The notes below the pieces were generated by a model. That model searched no databases. It had not been told where the DNA came from and saw only the letters and a list, made by a program, of their open reading frames with translations. A stretch of DNA of 11,620 bases from JAKJEP01 sp964580995 (GTDB lineage: Bacteria > Planctomycetota > Phycisphaerae > Sedimentisphaerales > SM23-30), in assembly GCA_964580995.1 (NCBI GenBank), contig CAZOMV010000137.1, forward strand, positions 1-11,620. The letters are read 5' to 3'. Below, in pieces: positions 1 to 6,097 of this stretch (its first letter is position 1; every line of letters starts with the position of its first letter). The translations under genes were made by a program, and so were the position numbers.

Positions 1-77
1 TATTCATAGACCGGGTATCCACCCAAAATGGTATGAAACAACTCTGCGGCGGCTACATGGGATTTACCTGGAAATAG
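1..77 (+). CDS. Possible C-terminal end of a protein, cut by the window edge
   Basis: Reading frame 3 is open from the window start to a TAG at 75-77 and encodes 24 residues ending in GGYMGFTWK. The codons are ordinary for this genome and no better feature explains the stretch. The next gene lies convergently on the other strand and ends at 103. I do not recognise the tail. It could equally be a chance open frame because it is so short. Confidence 0.3.
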   Translation, partial: FIDRVSTQNGMKQLCGGYMGFTWK

Positions 78-102
78 CCGGTCCCGGGCCTGGCAGGTAA
101 TC

Positions 103-378
103 TTACTTCTTCTTGTTTTTCAGCCAATCCTCGATATTCATCGCCAGCACTTCCGGGCTGCGCTTTTCCAAGATATGCTTCATGATGGCGGGCTTGACCT
201 TCATGTTCTTTAACGCCTTCTCCACCCGCTCCCACAGCCGCTTCTGCTTTGTCTCCGTATCCGCCAGATACAGATCCGTCACCAGCTCCTGCAGCTTCTG
301 CAGCATGATGGCGTCCCGATTCTCATAATACCGTCCGATCACATCCTGCTGATGTTGGGAATAGTCTTTACCAGCCAT
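103..378 (-). CDS. Small conserved-looking protein of unknown function (91 aa)
   Basis: A soluble, highly charged, mostly helical protein with no signal peptide, membrane segment or cysteine. It opens with a polar stretch (Gln-rich, then an RYYENRD segment at about 16-22) and carries an LQELVTDLYLAD helix at about 29-40, a Lys-rich middle and a KNKKK tail. I recall similar small proteins in planctomycete genomes but cannot name a family or function. The ATG is preceded by AAGGGG at usable distance. It starts 24 bases after the stop of the MFS transporter on the same strand, so it is probably the last gene of the HAD-MFS operon. The reading frame uses codons like its neighbours. Confidence 0.8.
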   Translation of the reverse strand: MAGKDYSQHQQDVIGRYYENRDAIMLQKLQELVTDLYLADTETKQKRLWERVEKALKNMKVKPAIMKHILEKRSPEVLAMNIEDWLKNKKK

Positions 379-402
379 AATTCATTTACCCCTTCTGTAA
401 AG

Positions 403-1614
403 TTACTTTTTATTTTTAATTAAAATCCTTATGCCCATTATCGCCGAAAACAGGTATCCTGTCCATACAAAACGCAAAACCGCCTGAACCCCCAGCCGCT
501 CCGCCACCGGCCCGATCAGCAGCAGAACAATACAGGCAACCCCCCAGGAGCCGCCCACCGCAAACGCCATCCGCTGGCCTAGCTTCAGGCCCCTGGCATG
601 GCGGGCCAGCGTTACGATCAGCGGAAACGCCGATTGCGAAAAAAAACCGGCGATAAAAATTGCAATCGCGGCCCAGCGCGACTCAATACAGGCGGTATAA
701 ATCCACAAAAAAGGAATCCCCAGCAGCAGCGCCGCCACCGCGCTGGGCAAAAGACCCCGTTTATGAGCGATCACCGCCCAGATCAGCGAGCCGACCACTC
801 CACCGGCCCCGAAGAGCATATTGGAAAACCCGCCGAACGTGAGCGCAAAGCCCAGCTCATTCAGCCGGGTCGGCAGCAATCCCAGGATCACAATCGTGGA
901 GGCGGCCAGCGGCACCGACAGCCACATCAGCGGCCAGAAGGTATAGGTTTCCGGCAATATCACCGCTACGGAGGAATCCTCTTTTTTCTTCTCCACCGCC
1001 ACCTGAATCTTCAAAAAATACACCAGCGTCAGCCCGACCGCCGGACAAGCCAGCAGCCACAATAAACCACGCAATCCCCAGTGGTCCACAATATACGACG
1101 AAATAAATGACCCGCCCGAAAACCCAAAAAATCCGCCCGTCAGGAAAAAGGCGGTGCTGATGGAAGGCGGAATCTTATCCAGGGCATGGATTGCCCGCAG
1201 TCCTTCCGGATGCACCACCGCAATGCCGGAACCGGTAATGACCATCAGCAGATACAGCCAGGGCAAGGCCGTACCCGTACGGGGGGCCAATACCAGCAGG
1301 GAAACCGCCGAAGCCATGAACAGGCCTACCGGGATAAAAAACGGCCGGTGATTATGGGCACGCAGCGAACCGGCCGGCAATTGCACCAGATTCCCCCCCA
1401 ACTGCACCACCGTATGCAGCGACAGGGCGAGGGTCAGACTTAAAGCAAACTCCCGCCGCAGGACGGGCAATATCGACGGAACCATGCCCCCGAACATATC
1501 CACCAGAAAATGGATAAACGTCAGCGAAACGAGCTGAAACCACTGAAATTTGATTCCGTGCTGCTGCAAATCCTTATCCTTGCCCACCGGAACCGGATGC
1601 TTCAGCCGATTCAT
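403..1614 (-). CDS. MFS transporter, fosmidomycin-resistance (Fsr)-like
   Basis: An inner-membrane major facilitator protein of 403 aa with about twelve hydrophobic segments in two halves, separated by a charged loop near residues 205-220 (VAVEKKKEDSS). The first helix holds an acidic residue in the pattern HFLVDMFGG (about 35-43), and the half is followed by PSILPVLRREF. This resembles the Fsr/YfcJ-like branch, whose members export small molecules; the substrate cannot be read from the sequence. The ATG at 1614 lies 41 bases inside the end of the upstream phosphatase gene. An in-frame TTG at 1569-1567, just after that gene's stop and behind GGATAAGG, would give a 388-aa protein without the overlap and with the same membrane core. 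Either start implies translational coupling to the phosphatase. Confidence 0.85.
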   Translation of the reverse strand: MNRLKHPVPVGKDKDLQQHGIKFQWFQLVSLTFIHFLVDMFGGMVPSILPVLRREFALSLTLALSLHTVVQLGGNLVQLPAGSLRAHNHRPFFIPVGLFMASAVSLLVLAPRTGTALPWLYLLMVITGSGIAVVHPEGLRAIHALDKIPPSISTAFFLTGGFFGFSGGSFISSYIVDHWGLRGLLWLLACPAVGLTLVYFLKIQVAVEKKKEDSSVAVILPETYTFWPLMWLSVPLAASTIVILGLLPTRLNELGFALTFGGFSNMLFGAGGVVGSLIWAVIAHKRGLLPSAVAALLLGIPFLWIYTACIESRWAAIAIFIAGFFSQSAFPLIVTLARHARGLKLGQRMAFAVGGSWGVACIVLLLIGPVAERLGVQAVLRFVWTGYLFSAIMGIRILIKNKK

Positions 1615-2260
1615 ATCCCAGGCATTCGATCAACTCCTCCGCCCGGTCCACCAAAATCCGGGCGCCATTCTCCAGCAGTTCCTGACGGTCGCGATATCCC
1701 CACGTCACACCCACCGCCAGCATCCCCGCCCGCCCGGCCGTCTCCATATCTACCCGCGTATCCCCCACATAGATTACTTCCGCCGGCAGCACCCCCAACT
1801 GTTCCGCCACCCACAGCGCACTGGCCGGGTCCGGCTTCAGCGGCATATCCTCCCGCTTGCCCATCACCAGATCAAACATATCCGCCCCGAACAGCCGCTC
1901 CACAATCCCGCGCGTATGAACGTCCGGCTTGTTGGACAGCACCGCCATTTTCAACCCCCGTCGTTTCAGCTCCGCCACCGCTTCTCGTACCCCCGGATAC
2001 GGCTGGCTCGTGTCGCAATAGTGCTGCCCGTAATACGCCTGCTGCTGCGGCAGTACCTCCCCCAGCAGTTCCTGCTGATCCTCCGGCAAGCTCCGCAAAA
2101 TCATCATCCGGGCGCCGTTGCCCACTCGCCACTTATACGATTCCACCGAATGCGTCGGCAGCGAAAACCGCCCCAGCACCTGATTCACGCTGTCCGCCAG
2201 ATCCCGCAGCGTGTTCACCAGCGTGCCGTCCAGATCAAAAAGCACCGCTTTATATTTCAT
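1574..2260 (-). CDS. gph: HAD-superfamily phosphatase, phosphoglycolate phosphatase-like
   Basis: A cytosolic HAD hydrolase of 228 aa, the usual length for Gph/PGP enzymes, which dephosphorylate 2-phosphoglycolate. Motif I is FDLDGT with nucleophile D9 and acid/base D11. A helical cap follows (about 15-85). Motif II is VLSN with S109, motif III is the lysine of LKPDP (K142), and motif IV is GDTRVD with D167 and D171 for magnesium. The PHTHR-like segment after motif II reads KPDVHTRGIV. All catalytic residues are present. The C-terminal tail is Gly/Ser-rich and overlaps the ATG of the MFS gene. The exact substrate is inferred from the family; other small phosphate esters are possible. It is first in a three-gene minus-strand unit whose upstream spacer is the palindrome-rich 2261-2581. 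Confidence 0.88.
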   Translation of the reverse strand: MKYKAVLFDLDGTLVNTLRDLADSVNQVLGRFSLPTHSVESYKWRVGNGARMMILRSLPEDQQELLGEVLPQQQAYYGQHYCDTSQPYPGVREAVAELKRRGLKMAVLSNKPDVHTRGIVERLFGADMFDLVMGKREDMPLKPDPASALWVAEQLGVLPAEVIYVGDTRVDMETAGRAGMLAVGVTWGYRDRQELLENGARILVDRAEELIECLGYESAEASGSGGQG

Positions 2261-2298
2261 CGTTTCTTATTCTCGAATACAGTCATCGTCCGACGGTC

Positions 2299-2318
2299 AT
2301 TCCTGCGAAAGCAAGAAT
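2299..2318. repeat. GAAA-loop hairpin of dispersed-repeat type
   Basis: Arms ATTCCTGC (2299-2306) and GCAAGAAT (2311-2318) pair with one mismatch around a GAAA tetraloop. The flanks CGGTC and CCAG extend the match to a short dispersed repeat of the type GTCATTCCTGCGAAAGCAGG that I know from many bacterial genomes, here with one base changed. It may be a REP-like or MITE-derived element. Only one copy lies in this window. Confidence 0.5.
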
Positions 2319-2321
2319 CCA

Positions 2322-2349
2322 GTATTTAAATACCATCGCCGCAGGCGAT
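2322..2349. repeat. Tandem small palindromes
   Basis: A perfect 12-base palindrome GTATTTAAATAC (2322-2333) is followed after one base by a hairpin with arms ATCGCC (2335-2340) and GGCGAT (2344-2349) and loop GCA. They directly follow the GAAA hairpin and may belong to the same repeat element, or be protein-binding sites for the divergent promoters. Confidence 0.4.
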
Positions 2350-2380
2350 ACCACTATTTTTTATTCTATTGCCTATCTAC

Positions 2381-2397
2381 CCGGCCAGCCCGGCCGG
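2381..2397. repeat. GC-rich hairpin CCGGCC/GGCCGG
   Basis: Arms CCGGCC (2381-2386) and GGCCGG (2392-2397) flank a five-base loop. No T run follows on either strand, so it is not a typical intrinsic terminator. It lies upstream of the phosphatase operon and could form in its leader if transcription starts further right. Confidence 0.35.
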
Positions 2398-2569
2398 ACA
2401 AGCCCACAAATATAGCGATTTCCTTTTCCCGCCGTAAGAAAAAAGGGTGATATTTCAAAAAAACCGGCCGGATTTTTCCCATGACATTTCCGCCGCCTCG
2501 GATGATAATGCAATCTTGTTTGAATTTTCGCCGTTGGAAATCGTGGAATAAAACCGACGTAACTTCAAC

Positions 2570-2574
2570 AGGAG
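2570..2574 (+). promoter_or_regulatory. Ribosome binding site that decides a TTG start
   Basis: AGGAG lies seven bases before the TTG at 2582. The frame is closed by a TAA at 2549-2551 and has no ATG or GTG between, so this site supports TTG as the true start of the H-X9-DG gene. Confidence 0.65.
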
Positions 2575-2581
2575 CCGCATT

Positions 2582-2959
2582 TTGCCGCATTGTGACGAAG
2601 CCTTGAAATTGATCGGCCAGGCCCTGGCCGCCTACCGGGACCAAAACGGCGGACAGAATCCCCCCTCGCTGGAGGCCCTGACCGAAACGGTGGATTTGTC
2701 CCCCTGGCTGCTGGTCTGCCCCGGTAGCGGGGTCCCCTTCGGCGAAAGCTCCTACCAATACCGCGGCGGCGACCTGGATAACAACATTCCCGCCGAACTG
2801 ATCGTCGCCTATGACAAAAAACCCTGGCATAAGGGCCGGCGAAATGTCCTCTACGCCGACGGCTCCGTCCAGCGGTTCAAGGAAGAGGTCTTCGAGAAAA
2901 CCATCGACAAGGATAACCAGTTGCGCTCTCAACTGGGACTGGAACCCAAACCCGAATAA
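2582..2959 (+). CDS. H-X9-DG domain protein, pseudopilin-like but without the pilin helix
   Basis: A 125-aa protein starting at TTG behind a strong AGGAG. Residues 8-22 (LKLIGQALAAYRDQN) resemble the segment that follows the N-terminal helix of planctomycete DUF1559/type II pseudopilin-like proteins. Near the C-terminus H83 is followed by nine residues and D93-G94 (WHKGRRNVLYADG), the H-X9-DG signature of that group. The cleavable leader and hydrophobic alpha-1 helix that define a pilin are absent, and an upstream in-frame stop rules out a hidden N-terminus in this frame. It is therefore predicted to be soluble and cytosolic, with an unknown role. Its stop lies three bases before the aldolase ATG, so the two are probably co-transcribed. 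It may be a degenerate paralogue of a pseudopilin. Confidence 0.78.
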   Translation: MPHCDEALKLIGQALAAYRDQNGGQNPPSLEALTETVDLSPWLLVCPGSGVPFGESSYQYRGGDLDNNIPAELIVAYDKKPWHKGRRNVLYADGSVQRFKEEVFEKTIDKDNQLRSQLGLEPKPE

Positions 2960-2962
2960 TGG

Positions 2963-3622
2963 ATGAGTAAAACCATGCCTGACATCACCAGCGAAGAATT
3001 GCAAACGTTCGTCACCGCCTGCCACCAGGCCGCCCGCTACGACCTGCTCCGCTACAGCAGCGGCAACATGTCCTGGCGCTTCCGCGAAAACCGCGTCGCC
3101 GTCACCGCCAGCAGCTCGTGGCTGGGCGAACTGACCGCCGAGCAGGTGGTCATCTGCAAGCTGGACGACGGCACGATACTGAACAACAAAAAACCCTCCA
3201 TCGAGACCAAGTTCCATCTGGGCATTCTTCGCAGCCGGCCCGATGCCAATGTCGTCCTGCACTTCCAGTCCCCTTATGCCACCGCCGTTGCTTGCGGCCA
3301 TCCCGCCGACACCAACTTCGATGTCATCATCGAAATCCCCTTTTATATCGGCACACCCGCCTGGGTGGACTACCACCAGCCCGGCTCCCCCGAACTGGCT
3401 GAGGCGGTGATTGATGCGCTGCGGGACCATGACCTGGCCCTGCTGCGCAACCACGGCCTGGTCACCCTCGGCCGCGACTTCCCCGACACCCTCCAGCGGG
3501 CCGGCTTCTTCGAACTCGCCTGCCAGATCCTCCTCACCCAGCCCCGCCTATCCCCTCTCCCCCCCGACCAAGCCGACCGCCTCCGCGCCCTCGCCCAACA
3601 GAAAAAATCCTCCAATATCTAA
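2963..3622 (+). CDS. Class II aldolase/adducin family protein with a variant zinc site
   Basis: A cytosolic 219-aa protein with the class II aldolase fold typical of L-fuculose-phosphate aldolase and L-ribulose-5-phosphate 4-epimerase. Visible landmarks are SGNMSWR (33-39), TASSSWLGEL (49-58) at the phosphate-binding position, the acidic residue in PSIETKFH (E81), the metal-binding segment VLHFQSPYATA (H100) and RNHG (H164). The usual HxH pair reads H100-F-Q102, so one expected zinc histidine is glutamine. The sugar-phosphate substrate cannot be read from sequence, and the change may mark a separate subfamily. Two starts are possible: ATG 2963, and ATG 2975, which lies seven bases after GGATGAG. 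It sits directly behind the H-X9-DG gene; no terminator is obvious after its stop. Confidence 0.85.
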   Translation: MSKTMPDITSEELQTFVTACHQAARYDLLRYSSGNMSWRFRENRVAVTASSSWLGELTAEQVVICKLDDGTILNNKKPSIETKFHLGILRSRPDANVVLHFQSPYATAVACGHPADTNFDVIIEIPFYIGTPAWVDYHQPGSPELAEAVIDALRDHDLALLRNHGLVTLGRDFPDTLQRAGFFELACQILLTQPRLSPLPPDQADRLRALAQQKKSSNI

Positions 3623-3636
3623 ACCCGCGTTTTTCT

Positions 3637-3664
3637 TTGCGTAAACCGCATTGGCGGGTATAAT
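3637..3664 (+). promoter_or_regulatory. Sigma-70-type promoter ahead of the AT-rich orphan gene
   Basis: A perfect -10 TATAAT (3659-3664) lies 16 bases after TTGCGT (3637-3642). The -10 is preceded by GCGGG, exactly as at the AAA ATPase promoter (GCGGGTATGAT). The predicted leader to the ATG at 3737 is about 65 bases. Its GC-rich setting suggests it is native and may originally have driven the gene whose 3' end remains at 4187-4399. Confidence 0.6.
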
Positions 3665-3736
3665 GGCTTATTATTATCGAGGATAATTTCTGAAAAGCCG
3701 GCAGCAAGGGTGTTTTAAAAAAGGTGCTATAAAATA

Positions 3737-4072
3737 ATGAGCGAAAACAACAATAAACAACCTATTAATATTGCTGTATTCGAATTTGAATTAAATGGTG
3801 AGTATCATACATGTGAGGGATCCGCTTACCAAAATAAGGATGATGCAATTCTTGATACTTTAAGAACTCTTCAAGCCAATGATATAGATGGAGAAATGGT
3901 TATACGAATTTACTCTGAGTGGAAAATGTCCCCTGAAACTGAAAAGATAATCATTTCAAAATGCCCAAATGCCAATGTCACTTACTCTTTTACTGATGGC
4001 GATGAAGATAAATGTGAACAAGAAATGAAGAAACTGCATTCAAAAAGAAAATGGTGGAAATTCTGGTCGTAA
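3737..4072 (+). CDS. AT-rich orphan gene, small alpha/beta protein of unknown function (111 aa)
   Basis: The reading frame is strikingly AT-rich with A/T-ending codons, unlike every neighbour, which suggests recent transfer. The ATG is preceded by AAGGTG at ten bases and by a strong promoter at 3637-3664. The protein has no signal peptide. A beta hairpin (about 9-32) is followed by a helix (34-48), a strand MVIRIYSEW (54-62), a helix (SPETEKIIISK) and a strand NANVTYSF, then an acidic turn and a basic, aromatic tail (KRKWWKFW). The order of elements and the YSEWKMSPETE segment weakly recall toxin-type cytidine deaminase folds, but the catalytic HxE and PCxxC residues are absent, so an inactive or immunity-like protein is only a guess. 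The downstream 110 bases are AT-rich and empty. Confidence 0.72.
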   Translation: MSENNNKQPINIAVFEFELNGEYHTCEGSAYQNKDDAILDTLRTLQANDIDGEMVIRIYSEWKMSPETEKIIISKCPNANVTYSFTDGDEDKCEQEMKKLHSKRKWWKFWS

Positions 4073-4186
4073 TTCAAATTGTATCAATTTTTTGTTCTTG
4101 CAATCCAAATAACCAATCGATAAACGGGCTTTTAGGTTTTATCTATAAATCTTTCCAAGGGCGTATCCAAAAATTTATATCAAACC
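4073..4186. other. AT-rich non-coding stretch at the right side of the island
   Basis: No gene is visible. The AT-rich composition of the orphan gene continues to about 4180 and then changes abruptly to GC-rich coding sequence. A near-direct repeat, CAAGGGTGT (3705-3713) and CAAGGGCGT (4156-4164), and a weak inverted pair, AGCCGG (3696-3701) and CCGGCT (4186-4191), lie near the two ends. They may be chance matches. Confidence 0.4.
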
Positions 4187-4399
4187 CGGCTCGTTCGCCT
4201 GCGTAACCACGACAACCCGCCGGATCTATACGAACTCGGCTTCTACCTGACCCTCTGGTCCTTTATCTTTGAGTACATAGCCCCCGCCTATATCCCCACC
4301 GTCAGCGATCCCCGCGATATCGTCTGCTACCTTATAGGCGGCCTCCTCGCCGGCCTCTACTGGAATTTCGAATTCGTCCCCCGAAAATCTCGTATTTAA
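4187..4399 (+). pseudogene. Decapitated VanZ-like membrane protein, C-terminal 70 residues only
   Basis: A GC-rich frame with the codon use of native genes ends at TAA 4397-4399 and encodes RLRNHDNPPDLYELGF, then a hydrophobic helix LTLWSFIFEYIAPAYI, then SDPRDIVCYLIGG and a second hydrophobic helix LLAGLYW before a basic tail. The pattern of a helix with Phe-Glu, a Pro-rich turn, an Asp-containing D-x-x-D segment and a Gly-Gly helix is that of the C-terminal end of VanZ-like small membrane proteins. There is no ATG, GTG or TTG in the native part. The frame continues upstream only into AT-rich sequence and stops at a TAG (4133-4135). I infer a gene that lost its 5' part when the AT-rich segment arrived. 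Function of the intact gene is unknown; VanZ-like is tentative. Confidence 0.6.
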
Positions 4400-4469
4400 C
4401 CGGCCTAATCTTTCCCTCTACCTTCGAGTCGAAACTGGCCCAAAACCGTTCGGGACTCCAACCCATTGA

Positions 4470-4488
4470 TGACATGTATTACTTGTCA
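4470..4488. repeat. Imperfect palindrome over a stop codon
   Basis: TGACATGTA and TACTTGTCA are arms of nine bases with one mismatch around T4479. It covers the TAA of the minus-strand 151-aa gene and lies between convergent units. No T run follows, so a terminator role is uncertain. Confidence 0.3.
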
Positions 4489-4934
4489 AATTCCGTTGAC
4501 ACCACCGATAAATGCCAACCCCGTCCCGTGTCGGTTACTTCAAAGTCAAGTATCATTCGCCGGTACTGAGAAAAGTATTTTTCCTTTCTCACCATAAGTT
4601 CCTCGATTATATTTCGCGCCTCATTCATTACCTCCGCGGGGTAGCACTGAAGGAACTTCTCAAATTTAGCCATTCGCTCCTGTTCCGGAAACAACGTCAC
4701 ATTCCAGGCAATGACAGCGGTCATCAGTAATTTACGATACGCCTCTTCCGTCTGGGCCAAATCCATATACGGTTCAACGAATTCCCTCAATACGTCCGAT
4801 ATTTTGATTCCATCAGGGGTAGGACGAGTGACGATTTTCTGATGAGGAAAGTTGTTTTGGACTCTCTCAAGGATATCCCTGTGACGCCGCCGCTGCCTGT
4901 CGCGCTGCCTCTGTAATTTGAGTTTAGATGACAT
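4479..4934 (-). CDS. Helical protein of unknown function (151 aa)
   Basis: A soluble protein with an extremely basic N-terminus (KLKLQRQRDRQRRRHRD, residues 4-20) that could bind nucleic acid or ribosomes. A core follows with KISDVLREFVEPYMD (44-58), then YRKLLMTAVIAWNVTLFPEQER (66-87), which is amphipathic and contains WN. A charged helix comes next, and the C-terminal part ends with a strand-like LSVVST. There is no signal peptide or membrane segment. I recall proteins with the KIS-VL-FxEP and AWNxxLxPExER pattern as uncharacterised families in several phyla, but cannot name one. GAGGA lies ten bases before the ATG. The start is 21 bases after the stop of the GspF-like gene on the same strand, so the two are likely one operon. 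Its base composition is a little less GC-rich than its neighbours. Confidence 0.78.
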   Translation of the reverse strand: MSSKLKLQRQRDRQRRRHRDILERVQNNFPHQKIVTRPTPDGIKISDVLREFVEPYMDLAQTEEAYRKLLMTAVIAWNVTLFPEQERMAKFEKFLQCYPAEVMNEARNIIEELMVRKEKYFSQYRRMILDFEVTDTGRGWHLSVVSTEFDK

Positions 4935-4955
4935 AGCTTCGTATTCCTCTTCTTC

Positions 4956-5936
4956 CTACATCCCGCTGGTAATGCTGGACAGATACCCCGACCAGACCGT
5001 TACGATGATATAGGCCATATAGATCATGATAATGAAATAAATCGCCCGCGGCACCCAGCGGGCCAGGGCCGCCAGCCGGTTTTCCCCCGTCTCGGCGTAA
5101 TGGTCCGCCAGCTTCAACGCCGACTTGTCCAGGTCCCCCGTTTCCTCACCCACCTTCCAAATCTCGACAAAACTCCGCGATAAACCCCGGCCAAACCCCT
5201 CCGAGGCTGGCCGCCCCTCCTTGGTGCATTCCGGTACCCGCCGGAAGATCCGCTTCACCCCCGCATTCAGCGCGGAGTCCGACGCGATTTCCGAACATTC
5301 GTGGATCGGTATCCCGCTATCGAGCGTCAGCGCAAACACCCGGCAGTATCGGCTCAGCCCCAGCGCCTTGATCGCCCCGCCCACCCCCGGAATATGGATC
5401 AACACCATATCCAGCAGCCATCGGATCGGCCCCCGCTGGGGCGTGAAATAGATGACCCCCAGCACCACCGCCGCCGGCACGCAAAAAGGTAGAAAAAACC
5501 GCCCCACCGCCAAAAGATAATCCCGGATCGTGATATCCCCATTGATCATGTTGTAAATCATGGAGATAAACGGTATCAAAAATCCGCAGGCGATGATCAC
5601 CAAAATCGGCAAAAACAGCCCCGAAAGAACCGTCCGCCCCATCCGGTTGGTAAAACGGTACCAGTCCGCCAGTTGCTGCACCATAAACCCCAGGTTCCCC
5701 GACTTCTCCCCCGCCTCCACTATATTCACCTCCAGCGGCGTGAACGTCCACGGATGCCGCCGCATCGCCTCCGAAATCGAGTCTCCCTCGCTGGTCGCCC
5801 GCGCCAGCTTCCGGAACGCCCGCCGCAGCCGACCGCCCTGGCCGGACGATACCGTACTCAGGGCATTGACCACATGCACCCCCGCCTCCAGCATCTGCGC
5901 CAGACTATGATAGGCACTTTCTTTCCGGTTAGCCAT
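4956..5936 (-). CDS. Type II secretion system F / PilC family inner-membrane protein
   Basis: A polytopic inner-membrane platform protein of 326 aa, of the GspF/PilC family that links the cytosolic assembly ATPase to pseudopilin polymerisation. Two T2SF domains are visible: residues about 8-125, ending in the first membrane helix (103-129), and about 192-315, ending in the last (297-317), with a further helix at 145-165. Each domain carries the family motif: VEAGEKSGNL (73-82) and VGEETGDLD (262-270). It is shorter than typical GspF (about 400 aa), mainly at the N-terminus. The ATG has a full AGGAGG six bases upstream. No secretion ATPase, secretin or pseudopilin lies beside it, although the H-X9-DG gene is 2 kb away on the other strand. 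Stand-alone copies are common in planctomycetes, so its partners are probably encoded elsewhere. Confidence 0.9.
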   Translation of the reverse strand: MANRKESAYHSLAQMLEAGVHVVNALSTVSSGQGGRLRRAFRKLARATSEGDSISEAMRRHPWTFTPLEVNIVEAGEKSGNLGFMVQQLADWYRFTNRMGRTVLSGLFLPILVIIACGFLIPFISMIYNMINGDITIRDYLLAVGRFFLPFCVPAAVVLGVIYFTPQRGPIRWLLDMVLIHIPGVGGAIKALGLSRYCRVFALTLDSGIPIHECSEIASDSALNAGVKRIFRRVPECTKEGRPASEGFGRGLSRSFVEIWKVGEETGDLDKSALKLADHYAETGENRLAALARWVPRAIYFIIMIYMAYIIVTVWSGYLSSITSGM

Positions 5937-6097
5937 TACCTGCCTCCTGCATGATTCCGGTTATATTGGCTTTTTCCACAACACCCTCTATGCTAACACC
6001 TTATGCTGCCGCCTGCAAGATGCCAAATTCAGAATTTCTCCCCTACCTGCCGCCGCTACTACCAATGTTGCCGGAGGAAAGGTATCACTTCCCACTG

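Larger units (their letters stand above)
2261..2581. other. Divergent intergenic spacer
   Basis: This 321-base spacer separates the minus-strand phosphatase operon from the plus-strand H-X9-DG gene, so it must hold both promoters. The left half contains a chain of palindromes (2299-2397). The right half is more AT-rich and has an isolated CCGGCCGG near 2467 between an A run and a T run. I see no convincing -35/-10 pair in either direction and no open reading frame with coding character. The long antisense frame crossing it is a shadow of the downstream genes. Confidence 0.6.

Noticed and set aside
1510..2415. 301-aa open frame on the plus strand
   Set aside because: Pro/Ser/Arg-rich shadow opposite the phosphatase gene, which has all HAD motifs.
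2464..2471. CCGGCCGG between an A run and a T run as a bidirectional terminator
   Set aside because: The palindrome has no room for a proper loop and it sits between divergent genes, where no terminator is needed.
2366..3454. 362-aa open frame on the minus strand
   Set aside because: It lies antisense to the H-X9-DG and aldolase genes, which have recognisable motifs. Codons ending in C leave antisense frames without stops, and the translation is low-complexity Gly/Val/Ala.
4424..4434. Palindrome TTCGAGTCGAA as a regulatory site
   Set aside because: Short, between convergent units, with no promoter nearby; likely chance.
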